NCBI RefSeq assembly: GCF_000527095.1
Contig: NZ_AZUN01000001.1
Location: 3,485,501 to 3,549,500 of the forward strand
Direction of reading: 5' to 3'
DNA: 64,000 bases
Source: Methylomicrobium lacus LW14
GTDB taxonomy: Bacteria > Pseudomonadota > Gammaproteobacteria > Methylococcales > Methylomonadaceae
Positions within the stretch are counted from its first letter, which is position 1, and each line of letters starts with the position of its first letter. Positions 50,391 through 58,900 of this stretch are shown piece by piece. Under the pieces are notes generated by a model, which was given only the letters and a program-made list of their open reading frames with translations, was not told the origin of the DNA and did not search any database. A program made the position numbers and the translations under genes.

Positions 50391-50948
50391 ATGAAGAGGG
50401 GTTGCCGGTTGTTTTTCGCGCGCGCGATGGTGTTGATTTTTTGCGTTTTCGCTGAGGCGGCTTTGGCCGAGGAAAATAAAATCATGAACATGAAACTTGA
50501 ATCTTCGGATTTTGTTCACAGGGGCGAAATTCCGAAACGCTTCACCTGTGACGGCGAGGATGTGGCGCCGGCGTTGAGCTGGTCCAATCTGCCCGCAGGC
50601 ACGCAAAGCCTGGCGTTGATCGTCGATGACCCGGATGCGCCGGACCCTGCGGCGCCCAAGCTCGTTTGGGTGCACTGGGTGCTTTACAACATTCCGCCTG
50701 CGTCCTCGGGCTTGCCTGCTGCCGCGAAAAAGCTGCCGGCAGGCAGCCTGGATGGTCTGAACGACTGGAAGCGCACCGGTTACGGCGGCCCTTGTCCGCC
50801 GATCGGCCGGCATCGTTATTTTTTCAAGCTCTATGCGCTGGATGCGGTGTTGCCCGATCTGGACAATCCGGATAAAAGCCAGCTCGAGAACGCGATGGCC
50901 GGGCATATTATCGGGAAGGCGGAATTGATTGGGACTTACCGGCATTAG
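50391..50948 (+). CDS. Exported YbhB/YbcL (PEBP) family protein
   Basis: The 185-aa protein has a signal peptide (about 1-24, ending AALAEE) and a phosphatidylethanolamine-binding-protein domain. Hallmarks are PKRFTCDGEDVAPALSW, the DDPDAPDP motif, WVHWVLYNIP and the GPCPPIGRHRYFFKLYALD pocket. The bacterial family (YbhB/YbcL, Raf-kinase-inhibitor-like) has no settled function; it binds small anionic ligands. AGGAGAAG precedes the ATG. Its 3' end overlaps the convergent membrane-protein gene by 41 bp. Confidence 0.92.
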   Translation: MKRGCRLFFARAMVLIFCVFAEAALAEENKIMNMKLESSDFVHRGEIPKRFTCDGEDVAPALSWSNLPAGTQSLALIVDDPDAPDPAAPKLVWVHWVLYNIPPASSGLPAAAKKLPAGSLDGLNDWKRTGYGGPCPPIGRHRYFFKLYALDAVLPDLDNPDKSQLENAMAGHIIGKAELIGTYRH

Positions 50949-51369
50949 TCTCGTGGTAAGGCGTTGCAGCGGTTTCCCGGTCTCCGATCAGGCCGTGGGG
51001 GTAGTGCTGTGAACGAGCCGCGAGCCAGCCAGACAAAACCGCGATACAAAGGAAGACCACTATCCCCGCGCCGGTTCGGATCAGAGTTTCCGATCCGCTG
51101 CAGTGGGTCGGCGCAGTGAAAGGCGCGAGTGAGGCGAGGGTGCCGAGTGCGGTCGAGACCCCGACCGAGAGCCAGCCTGCGAGTGTCGAGGCGCACCAGG
51201 GGCAGTGCTGTTCGGCGGCCGGGTCGAAATAATTGCAGCCGAAAAAGAAACCGGACCACGGCCAAGTGCAGCCGCAGGCGAATAACAGGCCGCAGAGCGG
51301 CGTGATTACGATCAGCGCGATGGTTAGGGTTGCGGCGGCGGAGCCGGTTTTTGCGGTCATTTTGATCAT
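50908..51369 (-). CDS. Cysteine-rich membrane protein of unknown function
   Basis: The 153-aa protein has hydrophobic segments at about 12-32, 62-86 and 99-118. Six cysteines, including CGCTWPW and a CPWC pair, lie in the loop between the first two segments. The C-X-X-C could bind metal or form a disulfide, and relatives with this layout (F-x-P ... C-P-W-C) resemble membrane proteins of unknown role annotated in methanotrophs, but I cannot assign a family. AGAGGC precedes the ATG. The tail-to-tail overlap with the PEBP gene makes the last dozen residues the least certain part. Confidence 0.6.
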   Translation of the reverse strand: MIKMTAKTGSAAATLTIALIVITPLCGLLFACGCTWPWSGFFFGCNYFDPAAEQHCPWCASTLAGWLSVGVSTALGTLASLAPFTAPTHCSGSETLIRTGAGIVVFLCIAVLSGWLAARSQHYPHGLIGDRETAATPYHETNAGKSQSIPPSR

Positions 51370-51524
51370 GAATGCCTCTCAGTGCCGGTCAGACTAAAGC
51401 GCGTGGCGAACGCGTAAAAAGCGTAGCCGCGGTGCCGATCCGGTCTGGTCAATTTTTAGCCATTTTAACGCGGAATCAAGCAAGGCAAGCGCTTGCATTC
51501 CTTATCAACGCGCAATGAACAACG

Positions 51525-51547
51525 TTATCCACAGGTTTTGTGGATAT
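51525..51547. promoter_or_regulatory. Inverted pair of DnaA-box-like 9-mers
   Basis: TTATCCACA (51525-51533) is a perfect DnaA box. Five bases on, TGTGGATAT (51539-51547) is an inverted copy with one mismatch. The pair sits about 70 bp ahead of the DUF4010 gene. No other origin features, such as an AT-rich unwinding region or dnaA/dnaN genes, are near. Confidence 0.5.
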
Positions 51548-51617
51548 TTGCATAAAGGTTGCTGCGCAGAGGCGGGCCAAATTGCCTTGAGGGTGCTCGG
51601 GAAGCAGAGGAAACGGC

Positions 51618-52874
51618 ATGGCGGAGTTGGAAAATTTCAAGTTGCTCGGCATCGCGCTGGCGCTGGGTTTGCTGATCGGCCTGGAGCGCGGCTGGCGTGA
51701 GCGCGAGCGCCGCGAAGGCATGCGTATCGCGGGCTTGCGCACCTATGGCTTGATCAGCTTTCTGGGCGGAGTCAGCGCGATGCTCGCCAGAGAGACCGGT
51801 CCGCTGTTGATCGGTTTTGTCTTTATTGCGCTGGCGCTGGTCCTATTGGTCGCCTACACCCAAAATCTCGAAAAATTCGAGGATGTCGGCATTACCAGCG
51901 TGATCGCGTCCTTGCTGACCTTCATCCTGGGCGCGCTGGCGGTGTTCGGCCATGTCGTGCTGGCGGCCGCGGCGGCGGTCGTCACGACGCTGCTGCTCGG
52001 TTTCAAGCCCTTGCTGCATGGCTGGGTCAGCAAGCTCGATCAGCGGGAGCTCGAAGCGACCTTGAAGCTGTTGCTGATTTCGGTCGTGATGCTGCCGATT
52101 TTGCCCGATCAGGGCTATGGTCCCTGGCAGGTGTTCAATCCCTATCAAGTCTGGTGGATGGTGGTGTTGATCGCGGGCGTTTCATATCTCGGTTATTTTG
52201 CGATACGGATCGCGGGCGACCGGCACGGGCCGGTGGTGACCGGCGTCTTCGGCGGCCTGGTGTCGTCGACCGCGGTCAGCATCAACCTGGCGCGCCTCGC
52301 AAAAACCGACCCGGCGCTGTGCAATGCGCTGACGGCGGGCATTTTGACCGCCTGCGCGACGATGTTCGCGCGAACCTTGCTGCTGACTTCGATATTGAAT
52401 CCCGCGTTATTCCAGCAGCTTTTGACTTCGCTGCTGGCGATGAGCCTGTTCAGCTATCTGGCGGCCTTGCTGCTTTGGCTGAATACCCGGTCGCTGCAAA
52501 ACAGCCAGGAAGTCCCGCTGCAGAATCCTTTCCAGTTGGGCATGGCGCTGAAGTTCGGCTTGTTTTTGTCGGTGATCATGCTGTTGTCCAGGGTCCTGCA
52601 AATCCAGTTTGGCGATGCGGGAGCTTACGTGCTGGCCAGCATTTCCGGCGTGGCCGATGTCGACCCGATTACCTTGTCGATGGCGCAAATGAGCAAGCAG
52701 GGGATGGACATCAGGGTCGCCGGGCGCGCGGTGTTGATTGCGGTCGCGGTCAACACCGGATTCAAGAGTCTGGTATCGGGGGTGATTGGCGGTCATGCGT
52801 TGGGCCTCCGGGTCGGAGGCGTCCTGGTGGCGGCCATTTTATTGGGGCTGCTGGTTAGCTGGCGGCTGTCTTAA
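51618..52874 (+). CDS. MgtC/SapB-like and DUF4010 membrane protein
   Basis: The 418-aa inner-membrane protein has about twelve hydrophobic spans. The N-terminal part (1-150) matches the MgtC/SapB family: LGLLIGLERGWRERE, GLRTYGLISFLGGV, then GFKPLLH. The C-terminal part (about 180-415) matches DUF4010, with GVFGGLVSSTAVSINLA and SISGVADVDPITLSMA. This two-domain form is common in proteobacteria; its transport role is not settled. The ATG follows GAGGAAACGGC. Confidence 0.88.
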   Translation: MAELENFKLLGIALALGLLIGLERGWRERERREGMRIAGLRTYGLISFLGGVSAMLARETGPLLIGFVFIALALVLLVAYTQNLEKFEDVGITSVIASLLTFILGALAVFGHVVLAAAAAVVTTLLLGFKPLLHGWVSKLDQRELEATLKLLLISVVMLPILPDQGYGPWQVFNPYQVWWMVVLIAGVSYLGYFAIRIAGDRHGPVVTGVFGGLVSSTAVSINLARLAKTDPALCNALTAGILTACATMFARTLLLTSILNPALFQQLLTSLLAMSLFSYLAALLLWLNTRSLQNSQEVPLQNPFQLGMALKFGLFLSVIMLLSRVLQIQFGDAGAYVLASISGVADVDPITLSMAQMSKQGMDIRVAGRAVLIAVAVNTGFKSLVSGVIGGHALGLRVGGVLVAAILLGLLVSWRLS

Positions 52875-52945
52875 CGGGCGGAGTTAAGGAGGGGGGGCTG
52901 TAAAACTCTGGGCTTGATCCGGCCGCTGCAAAAATCTCCCGGCGC

Positions 52946-53653
52946 TTATTCGTCGGAGCTTTCTAAGTTCATGTCCTTTAAAAGATGGCCGGCTGTTTGT
53001 GCAACATAGATCAAAACCGCGATTAAAATGACTAGGCCAAAGACCAGCATGGCGTATGAAACAAAGCCAGTTTGCGGTGCGCCATTGGCCAATCCTGTCA
53101 AATGTTTGGTCGCATAACCGAAATAAACCAGGCTACAGTTGTAAACTAAAATGCCGCTGGTTGCGGCTAAATAAGGCCGGAATTTAACTTCCGTAACCGA
53201 TAAAGCATAACTGAGCAATGCAAATGGAAGCGGTGTCAGGCGCAATAACAACATCAATTTGAAGGCGTTATCGCCGCTGATCGCCTTATCCAATGCGGCA
53301 AAACGCTTATGTCCGGCAATAAAAGCCGTGACCCTGGCACGCACAAGATCCCGGCCCAGGAAGAAGATAACCGCAGCCGACAGAAAGGTTGCAATCACAA
53401 CAGTCAACTCGGCGGTCGCGATAGGAAAGAGTACTCCCGCCGCAAAACAAAGTGCATCAACCGATACACATGCCGGCGAGAGAACCATGAATAAGGCGAT
53501 AAAGGCCAGTGGCGCGAAAACGCCCCGGCCTTCAATCCAGACTTCCAACTCAGGAAGATAAAGCTCAAGTTCATGTCCGATCAATAAAACAAGTCCGACA
53601 AAGATCAAGAATGCCGACAGCTTCCTGTTAAGACTTGTGTGTTGAAATTGCAT
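52946..53653 (-). CDS. TVP38/TMEM64 family membrane protein (DedA-related)
   Basis: The 235-aa protein has about six hydrophobic spans and the family motif region FAAGVLFPIATAELTVVIATFLSAAVIFFLGRDLVRA, in which a G-x-x-x-[V/I]-x-x-x-x-G pattern links two half-helices, and a LRLTPLPFALLSYALSV block. Members belong to the VTT/DedA superfamily and are candidates for lipid scrambling or polyprenyl-phosphate flipping. AAGGA precedes the ATG. The MgtE-type gene upstream on the same strand is 102 bp away. Confidence 0.85.
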   Translation of the reverse strand: MQFQHTSLNRKLSAFLIFVGLVLLIGHELELYLPELEVWIEGRGVFAPLAFIALFMVLSPACVSVDALCFAAGVLFPIATAELTVVIATFLSAAVIFFLGRDLVRARVTAFIAGHKRFAALDKAISGDNAFKLMLLLRLTPLPFALLSYALSVTEVKFRPYLAATSGILVYNCSLVYFGYATKHLTGLANGAPQTGFVSYAMLVFGLVILIAVLIYVAQTAGHLLKDMNLESSDE

Positions 53654-53755
53654 GACCGATTTGTCCTTAAACGAAGGAAGATAATTAATGATTTTCTTTC
53701 ATGAGTCACCCATTAGCGTAAACAAAAATGAGCTTTTCCATCCGACAAGTTGTTA

Positions 53756-54886
53756 TCAAGAAATCAGTAGGCTTATCACACTCAGATAGATCAAGAGGCT
53801 GAGCAAATCCTGAACAATCGTGGCAACCGGTCCGCTGCCGTAGGCGGGATCTTTCCCCATTCGGGACAGGATTGATGGCAGCAAAAGCCCGATGCTGGTG
53901 GCGACGCTGCTGGCACAAATCAGGGCAACCGACACCGCAATCGCCAGGGAGGCATTGAACGTAAGCCAGATGAACGGAAAAACAACGAGTGCCAATGCGA
54001 TGCCCAGGTAAAAGCCGGTTTTGAGCTCTCCCTTCAGTAACTGTGGAATCGGCGTACTACTGAACGAGAGCCCCCGCACGGCAATCGCTTCGGATTGAGT
54101 TCCGATGGCATCGGCGAGATACACGATACCGGGGATGAAAAATGCGACCGCCAAATCAGCCTTCAGCGTGCTTTCAAATGTTGCCATGAGTCCGGTTGCC
54201 AGCACGCAACCCGCGGTTCCCAAGATCAACCAGGGCAAACGGTCCATCACGCGGCGTAGCGGGTCTCCCTCGATGGCGGACAGCGCTTGATCCGAGTGTC
54301 GCCATATTCCGGCCAGACGGTCCATATCCTGGATATGCTCCTCCCGCATGATTTTGAATACCGTGTGCGCGGGGACTGCGCCGAGTAGGCGTCCCTGCGC
54401 GTCCAACACGGGCACGGCAGGCATGGGGCGGGTTAACGCCGCCTCGGCCACTTTTTCCGGAGGGTCGGCCAGGGTGACGCTGGCGATATCCCGGTTCATC
54501 AGTTCTTCTATGGACACGTTAGGCGTTGCCACCAGAAGCTTGGATAGAGGCACCACGCCTAACAGCCTTTGATCAGCATCGGTGACAAACAGCAATTCAA
54601 TCGAATCGAAAGCGCTGGGCAGGCTGGCTAGCCGCTGACTTACCTCCGAAACCGTTTCTCCAACTTGAGCGGTGGGTACGGGGCTGTACATATGGTTTTC
54701 CGCCCGGTCGGCGGCAACTTTCGCCCTCATGACGTGCTGCGGAGGTTTGCTGATTTCCCGGCCCATTTCTTCGGCCTTTTCACGTAAGATGACCATCACA
54801 TGCGAGGCGCTGGCCTGGAGCCTCTGTGCCGCAGGTATCGCCTGCTCTTGTAGAGCCTTGCCGATTTTTTCGATGATATCCGACAT
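53756..54886 (-). CDS. MgtE-type magnesium transporter with CBS domains, shortened N-terminus
   Basis: The 376-aa protein has two CBS domains (about 90-210) and a five-helix MgtE transport domain (about 235-376). Transport hallmarks are PGIVYLADAIGTQSEAIAVRG and the metal-site tail DPAYGSGPVATIVQDLLSLLIYLS. The usual N-terminal MgtE_N superhelix is replaced by about 60 residues of a different helical sequence (IIEKIGKALQEQAIPAAQRLQ), so Mg sensing may differ. The start at ATG 54886 has GAGGCAAA upstream; longer readings are open but not conserved. Confidence 0.85.
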   Translation of the reverse strand: MSDIIEKIGKALQEQAIPAAQRLQASASHVMVILREKAEEMGREISKPPQHVMRAKVAADRAENHMYSPVPTAQVGETVSEVSQRLASLPSAFDSIELLFVTDADQRLLGVVPLSKLLVATPNVSIEELMNRDIASVTLADPPEKVAEAALTRPMPAVPVLDAQGRLLGAVPAHTVFKIMREEHIQDMDRLAGIWRHSDQALSAIEGDPLRRVMDRLPWLILGTAGCVLATGLMATFESTLKADLAVAFFIPGIVYLADAIGTQSEAIAVRGLSFSSTPIPQLLKGELKTGFYLGIALALVVFPFIWLTFNASLAIAVSVALICASSVATSIGLLLPSILSRMGKDPAYGSGPVATIVQDLLSLLIYLSVISLLIS

Positions 54887-55135
54887 GTTATTTGCCTCAT
54901 TACTGACGTGGGTAAGCGGGGTCAACACGTTACGCCGTTTGCAGGCTAACTCATGTGATATGGAATAAGCCCACGCATGTCTCAAGCCGGTAGAGCAATT
55001 TCTCTACCCGTTCTGGCTGGTGATAGTACTCCACGATCGGGGCCAAGTCCATCATCCGGGTGACTTGCTTTTGCGCGGGCACAGATACGCTTGCCAAGCG
55101 GCATATCTGTGCCTCGCATCTTCAAAGACGATGGT
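54887..55135. other. Non-coding gap between two minus-strand genes
   Basis: About 250 bp with no supported gene. It contains a long imperfect repeat of GCGCGGGCACAGATACGC-like sequence (AGATACGC/GCATATCT, near 55084-55108) that could form a hairpin terminating the HAF-protein gene. No other signal was identified. Confidence 0.35.
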
Positions 55136-56275
55136 TCATTGAGCCGGGTCGAGCATCCAGACTACCGCGTGACGCTGGCCGTCGGCGGTCAGGGCGACAC
55201 CGGCAACGTTGCCTTGCGCATCCACGGAGAGCGCCTGTGAGCCGACGAAGGCGGCGGGCAGAAACGTGTTGAGGTCAGTGGGCTGATAGTTTGTCGAGTC
55301 CCACACGATGGCGTGATAGTAGGCTGGTGTGCCATTTTTTGACACGTCACCCGCGTAGCCGACGATCCACGGGCCATTCACGGCCGCCGCGTAGCTGTGC
55401 GTGAAAGGATAAGGATGAATCGCAAATGCGCTAGCTGCCGTCCCAGACCAGACCGTGGCGAAGTTGAAGCGCTTATCCTTGTTGCCCTTGGGGGCTTCGG
55501 AACGGACGCGGATGTCGTAGCCGCTATACCCGACCTGCAGTCTGCCATCCGTGCCATACGCAACCGAGGCGGCCGCGTCCTTGGGATGCAGCGCCAGCAA
55601 GGATTTCGCGCTGCCGCTCCACAGCGCGGCGTTCGCTGTGCCTTTAATGACATAACCGACCTGCAGTCCGCCGCCGACTCCGATAGCCTGTGCGCCGTTG
55701 CCGGCGTCACCCAGATCAATCGCTTCCTGGGTCGTGGCGTCCCAAACGACCGCGCGTGGTGGCCCGAATGCCGTGCCGTCCTTGATCAGCGGCGTGCCGT
55801 AACCGACGATCTGGTTGCCGTCCGTGGCCAAGGCCTGGCCGCCGGCGCTATCGAAGGGTAGCGGGAGCGTAGTCGCACTGGCCGCCGTGCCGTTCCAGGC
55901 CAGCGGCACGGAACGATTGTTCGTGCCCGGTCCTGCGCCCCAGCCGACCTGCAATGTGTCCGCGCTACCTTGCACGGAGGAGCGTCCCTTGATGGCGTTC
56001 ACAGGGTCGTCGAGGAAGGCGGGATGCAAATCGATTTTATGCGAATCCTCCCAAAACGTCGCGTGAATGGCGCCGAACGAGGCGGTATCGGCGGAATAGC
56101 CGGCCGCTCGCCCGGCCGAAATGCCATTGGCTGTGCTGAGGGGGGAATTGGGCGTAAGGTCAATCGAAGTATAAGTTTGGGCCTGGACCTCGCCCGTCGC
56201 TGTTGCCAGGACGCCGGCGGTGAGCAGGAGGATCATCTGGCTCGCATTGCGGACTGTGCCGATGCTGGTTTTCAT
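55136..56275 (-). CDS. Exported HAF-repeat-like protein
   Basis: The 379-aa protein starts with a signal peptide (about 1-33, ending VQAQT). The mature part is built of repeated strands of about 45-55 residues in which [A/I]-V-[V/A]-W, a DLG/DLT turn and V-G-Y recur, for example HATFWEDSHKIDLHPAF, RAVVWDATTQEAIDLGD and HAIVWDSTNYQPTDLNTF. This is the pattern of the extracellular HAF-repeat family, a beta-propeller-like fold of unknown function. The start at ATG 56275 has GGAGA upstream. It stands alone with untranslated DNA on both sides. Confidence 0.75.
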   Translation of the reverse strand: MKTSIGTVRNASQMILLLTAGVLATATGEVQAQTYTSIDLTPNSPLSTANGISAGRAAGYSADTASFGAIHATFWEDSHKIDLHPAFLDDPVNAIKGRSSVQGSADTLQVGWGAGPGTNNRSVPLAWNGTAASATTLPLPFDSAGGQALATDGNQIVGYGTPLIKDGTAFGPPRAVVWDATTQEAIDLGDAGNGAQAIGVGGGLQVGYVIKGTANAALWSGSAKSLLALHPKDAAASVAYGTDGRLQVGYSGYDIRVRSEAPKGNKDKRFNFATVWSGTAASAFAIHPYPFTHSYAAAVNGPWIVGYAGDVSKNGTPAYYHAIVWDSTNYQPTDLNTFLPAAFVGSQALSVDAQGNVAGVALTADGQRHAVVWMLDPAQ

Positions 56276-56850
56276 ATAGTCTCCATTTGCTTTGGGTTTT
56301 TGTTTGGGTCGCATGGCTATATTCCCGTCACGCACGGTAAGGTTCAAAACAAGGGGGTAAATCTTAAAAAAACAGCTTGAACGCCATGGTTTTCACGCTG
56401 AATTGGCGTGGGTCGGGTCGCCCTGAAGGTAAAAATCAGAAAAGACAGGGAGGCATTTTGCGAAGTCGCCGGGGTATGCTTAAGGATAATAAAAGACTTG
56501 GGTTGACATGAGGCGTGATTAGGCGCTAAATGGCAGCTCGAAAATTGTCTGATCTCGGCAAAATCCAACCGTTAAATCATTATTGATTAACGGCTTAGTT
56601 CAATTACATTACACATGCAGCCAATCCGAATGCTCAAATTCAAGAATCTCCAGGCATGAGACAATCAGGGTAAAACAAAACGCTAGTTTGTTGGCTCCTA
56701 CGGATCACGGCTTTTTTATTTAAGAGAAGAGGCAATTTCGCGGTGTTGTCTGCAAAGCGCATGAGGGCGCCTTTGTATGACGCTGATAGGGAAACGCTGC
56801 AATCGCGCAGGGTTTCTGACCTTCTTAAATCTTCTTGAGCGGAGAGTCTT
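56276..56850. other. Long non-coding stretch upstream of the di-haem protein
   Basis: About 575 bp of AT-rich DNA. Short open frames on the minus strand (near 56344-56568 and 56640-56954) lack ribosome sites and are not called. The right end carries GCGGAGAG, the ribosome site of the di-haem protein. No promoter or repeat was assigned with confidence. Confidence 0.4.
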
Positions 56851-58617
56851 ATGAAAAAGTCATGCAGTCTGTTGCCGGCAGTGATCCTCTTGTCCAGTTG
56901 CGGCGGTTCGAATAATCCGCCATCCCCTCCGGTCCCAACCGAACCCGCCATCACCGCTTGTTCCGCTGACGGCGGCGAAGAAGAAAGCGTTTATCGTCCC
57001 TTGGATCAGCAGGAGCTGTTGTCCGGCATCATGGCCGGAAAGGGCGAGGAAGTTTTTCACGATGCGTTTGAACATGGCGATCTGATCTTCGGTACGAAAT
57101 TTACCCTGGGGCAAGGCGGCGGCGCCTTTATCGGCAGTAACGAGCCGTCTCACTATACACGCATACCGCGCGCCGATTTGAATGCGCCGGGAGAATGGGG
57201 CGATATGACGCGTGATGTGATGCGGCCGACCGGTCCCAATGCGCAGTCTTGTGGTTCCTGCCATAGTCAGCCGATCGATGACGGCGCAGGTCCAACTTCC
57301 GCCAACGTGCATCGTATCCCGCAGTTGGAACATCCCGATCTGACGATTCAACGTAATACGCCGCATGTGTTCGGTCTCGGCGCCTTGCAGCGTTTGGCTG
57401 AAGAAATGACGGATGAAATAAGGGATGCCATACCCAAAGCTAAAGCGGAAGCCTGTGCCCAAAAAACCGAAGTTACCAAAGATTTTTCGGCCAAAGGCGT
57501 GAAGTTTGGGCAGGTCACTGTAACCTGCGAAAGTGGAACGGCAGAGATTGTTGGGCAGAAATCGAAGCTTGAAGGCGTCTCGCCGGACGGCGTGGTGCGT
57601 CCCTATGAATGGAAGAAAAATGTCGCCTTTTTACGGGATTTCATGCGCCATGCCGGCAATAATGAAATCGGCATGCAGGGTGTCGAATTGGTCGGCAAAG
57701 ATGTCGATGAAGATCATGACGGCCCTAAAAATGAACTCAGCGTCGGCGACATGACCGCGTTTACGATCTACATGGCGGCGCAGCCGCGCCCGGTGACCAA
57801 GATCGAGCTTGACGACCTGGGCATCCTGGCCGCCAACAAGCAGAAACTGAAACCCGAAGAGCGCACCCAAATCCAGAACGGCGAAAAATTGTTCGATTCG
57901 ATCGGCTGCACCGCATGCCACAAAAAGGAATTGGCGCTGGACAGCAGTGTGTTTTATGAACCCAGCAATTCGCTTTATCACCGCGACGATAAAAAACTCT
58001 TCAAGACCAAAGGTCAGGTGCAGGTCGATTTGGAAGCCGAGGGCGTGAAACCGGAGCATCCGGTCAAATTTGATTTGGCCAAGGATCTGCCGGATAACCG
58101 ATTTTGCAAAGGGACCCAGGAAACTTTGCTCGGTGCGTTCGAAAAACGAAACGGCAAGACCGTCGTGCGCTTATACGGCGATTTGAAGAGGCACTGGATG
58201 GGCGATGAGCTGTCCGAACGCGTCGATGAATTGGAAGATCCGAAGGAATACGGCAACGGCCATATGAGTCTCGTGAACTACGATCCGGTCAATGCGATCC
58301 TGCCGCAAGCGTCTTACGGAGATTACGATGTCGAAAAAGGCAAGGCGACATTTGGTACACGGGAACTGTGGGGCGTCGCCTGCACCGGTCCTTGGCTGCA
58401 TGACGGCCGCGCGACGACCTTGAGGGAAGCCGTTAATTGGCACCATGGCGACTCAAATGATTCGCGAAACAATTTTAACAAGCTCACCAAAAGCGAACAA
58501 AAGGACGTGCTCGCGTTCCTAGGCAATCTGGTGCTCTATGTGAACCAAGCCAAGAACGGCGAGACGCCCGACCCGTTATCGGAGGAATGCGAGGTTAAGG
58601 ACGAAGATAAAAGCTAA
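56851..58617 (+). CDS. Di-haem cytochrome c lipoprotein (thiol oxidoreductase/DHOR family)
   Basis: The 588-aa protein has a lipoprotein signal with Cys17 in LSSCGGS. It carries two haem c-binding motifs: CGSCH at about 134-138 and CTACH at 353-357. The block GVACTGPWLHDGRATTLREAVNWHHGD near the C-terminus is typical of the di-haem oxidoreductase family (putative peroxidase/thiol oxidoreductase), related to MauG and cytochrome c peroxidase. It should be anchored in the outer membrane, facing the periplasm. A peroxidase or electron-transfer role is inferred from the family. An imperfect hairpin follows the stop. Confidence 0.83.
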   Translation: MKKSCSLLPAVILLSSCGGSNNPPSPPVPTEPAITACSADGGEEESVYRPLDQQELLSGIMAGKGEEVFHDAFEHGDLIFGTKFTLGQGGGAFIGSNEPSHYTRIPRADLNAPGEWGDMTRDVMRPTGPNAQSCGSCHSQPIDDGAGPTSANVHRIPQLEHPDLTIQRNTPHVFGLGALQRLAEEMTDEIRDAIPKAKAEACAQKTEVTKDFSAKGVKFGQVTVTCESGTAEIVGQKSKLEGVSPDGVVRPYEWKKNVAFLRDFMRHAGNNEIGMQGVELVGKDVDEDHDGPKNELSVGDMTAFTIYMAAQPRPVTKIELDDLGILAANKQKLKPEERTQIQNGEKLFDSIGCTACHKKELALDSSVFYEPSNSLYHRDDKKLFKTKGQVQVDLEAEGVKPEHPVKFDLAKDLPDNRFCKGTQETLLGAFEKRNGKTVVRLYGDLKRHWMGDELSERVDELEDPKEYGNGHMSLVNYDPVNAILPQASYGDYDVEKGKATFGTRELWGVACTGPWLHDGRATTLREAVNWHHGDSNDSRNNFNKLTKSEQKDVLAFLGNLVLYVNQAKNGETPDPLSEECEVKDEDKS

Positions 58618-58648
58618 GCCGCTTTGTATCTGTAGCCAGCCAGCGAAA

Positions 58649-58692
58649 GGGCTGCCGGAGCATGAAAGCGTTCTGGCGGCCCGTTATTCATT
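58649..58692 (+). terminator. Terminator-like hairpin after the di-haem gene
   Basis: GGGCTGCCGGA (58649-58659) pairs with TCTGGCGGCCC (58672-58682) with two wobbles over a 12-nt loop, followed by GTTATTCATTTT. The 200 bp that follow, up to the next gene, also contain ATATTCC/GGAATAT (58739-58762) as a short palindrome that may be an operator for the synthase gene. Confidence 0.55.
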
Positions 58693-58900
58693 TTGGGCGC
58701 CGCATTAGGCCAGAAGGTCCACTATTGTGTGGTTTTTTGGATATTCCTACACATGGGAATATGATTTGATTGATTTCGGCGCAAAAACGTGATGATTTAG
58801 TTGCTAAGGTTTTTTCCATATCGGTGTAAAATAAAAGGTTTTCTATCTTCTCGATCAGCGCGGTCTACCATGAACGCGCCAGGACCTAAAAACCTCGATT

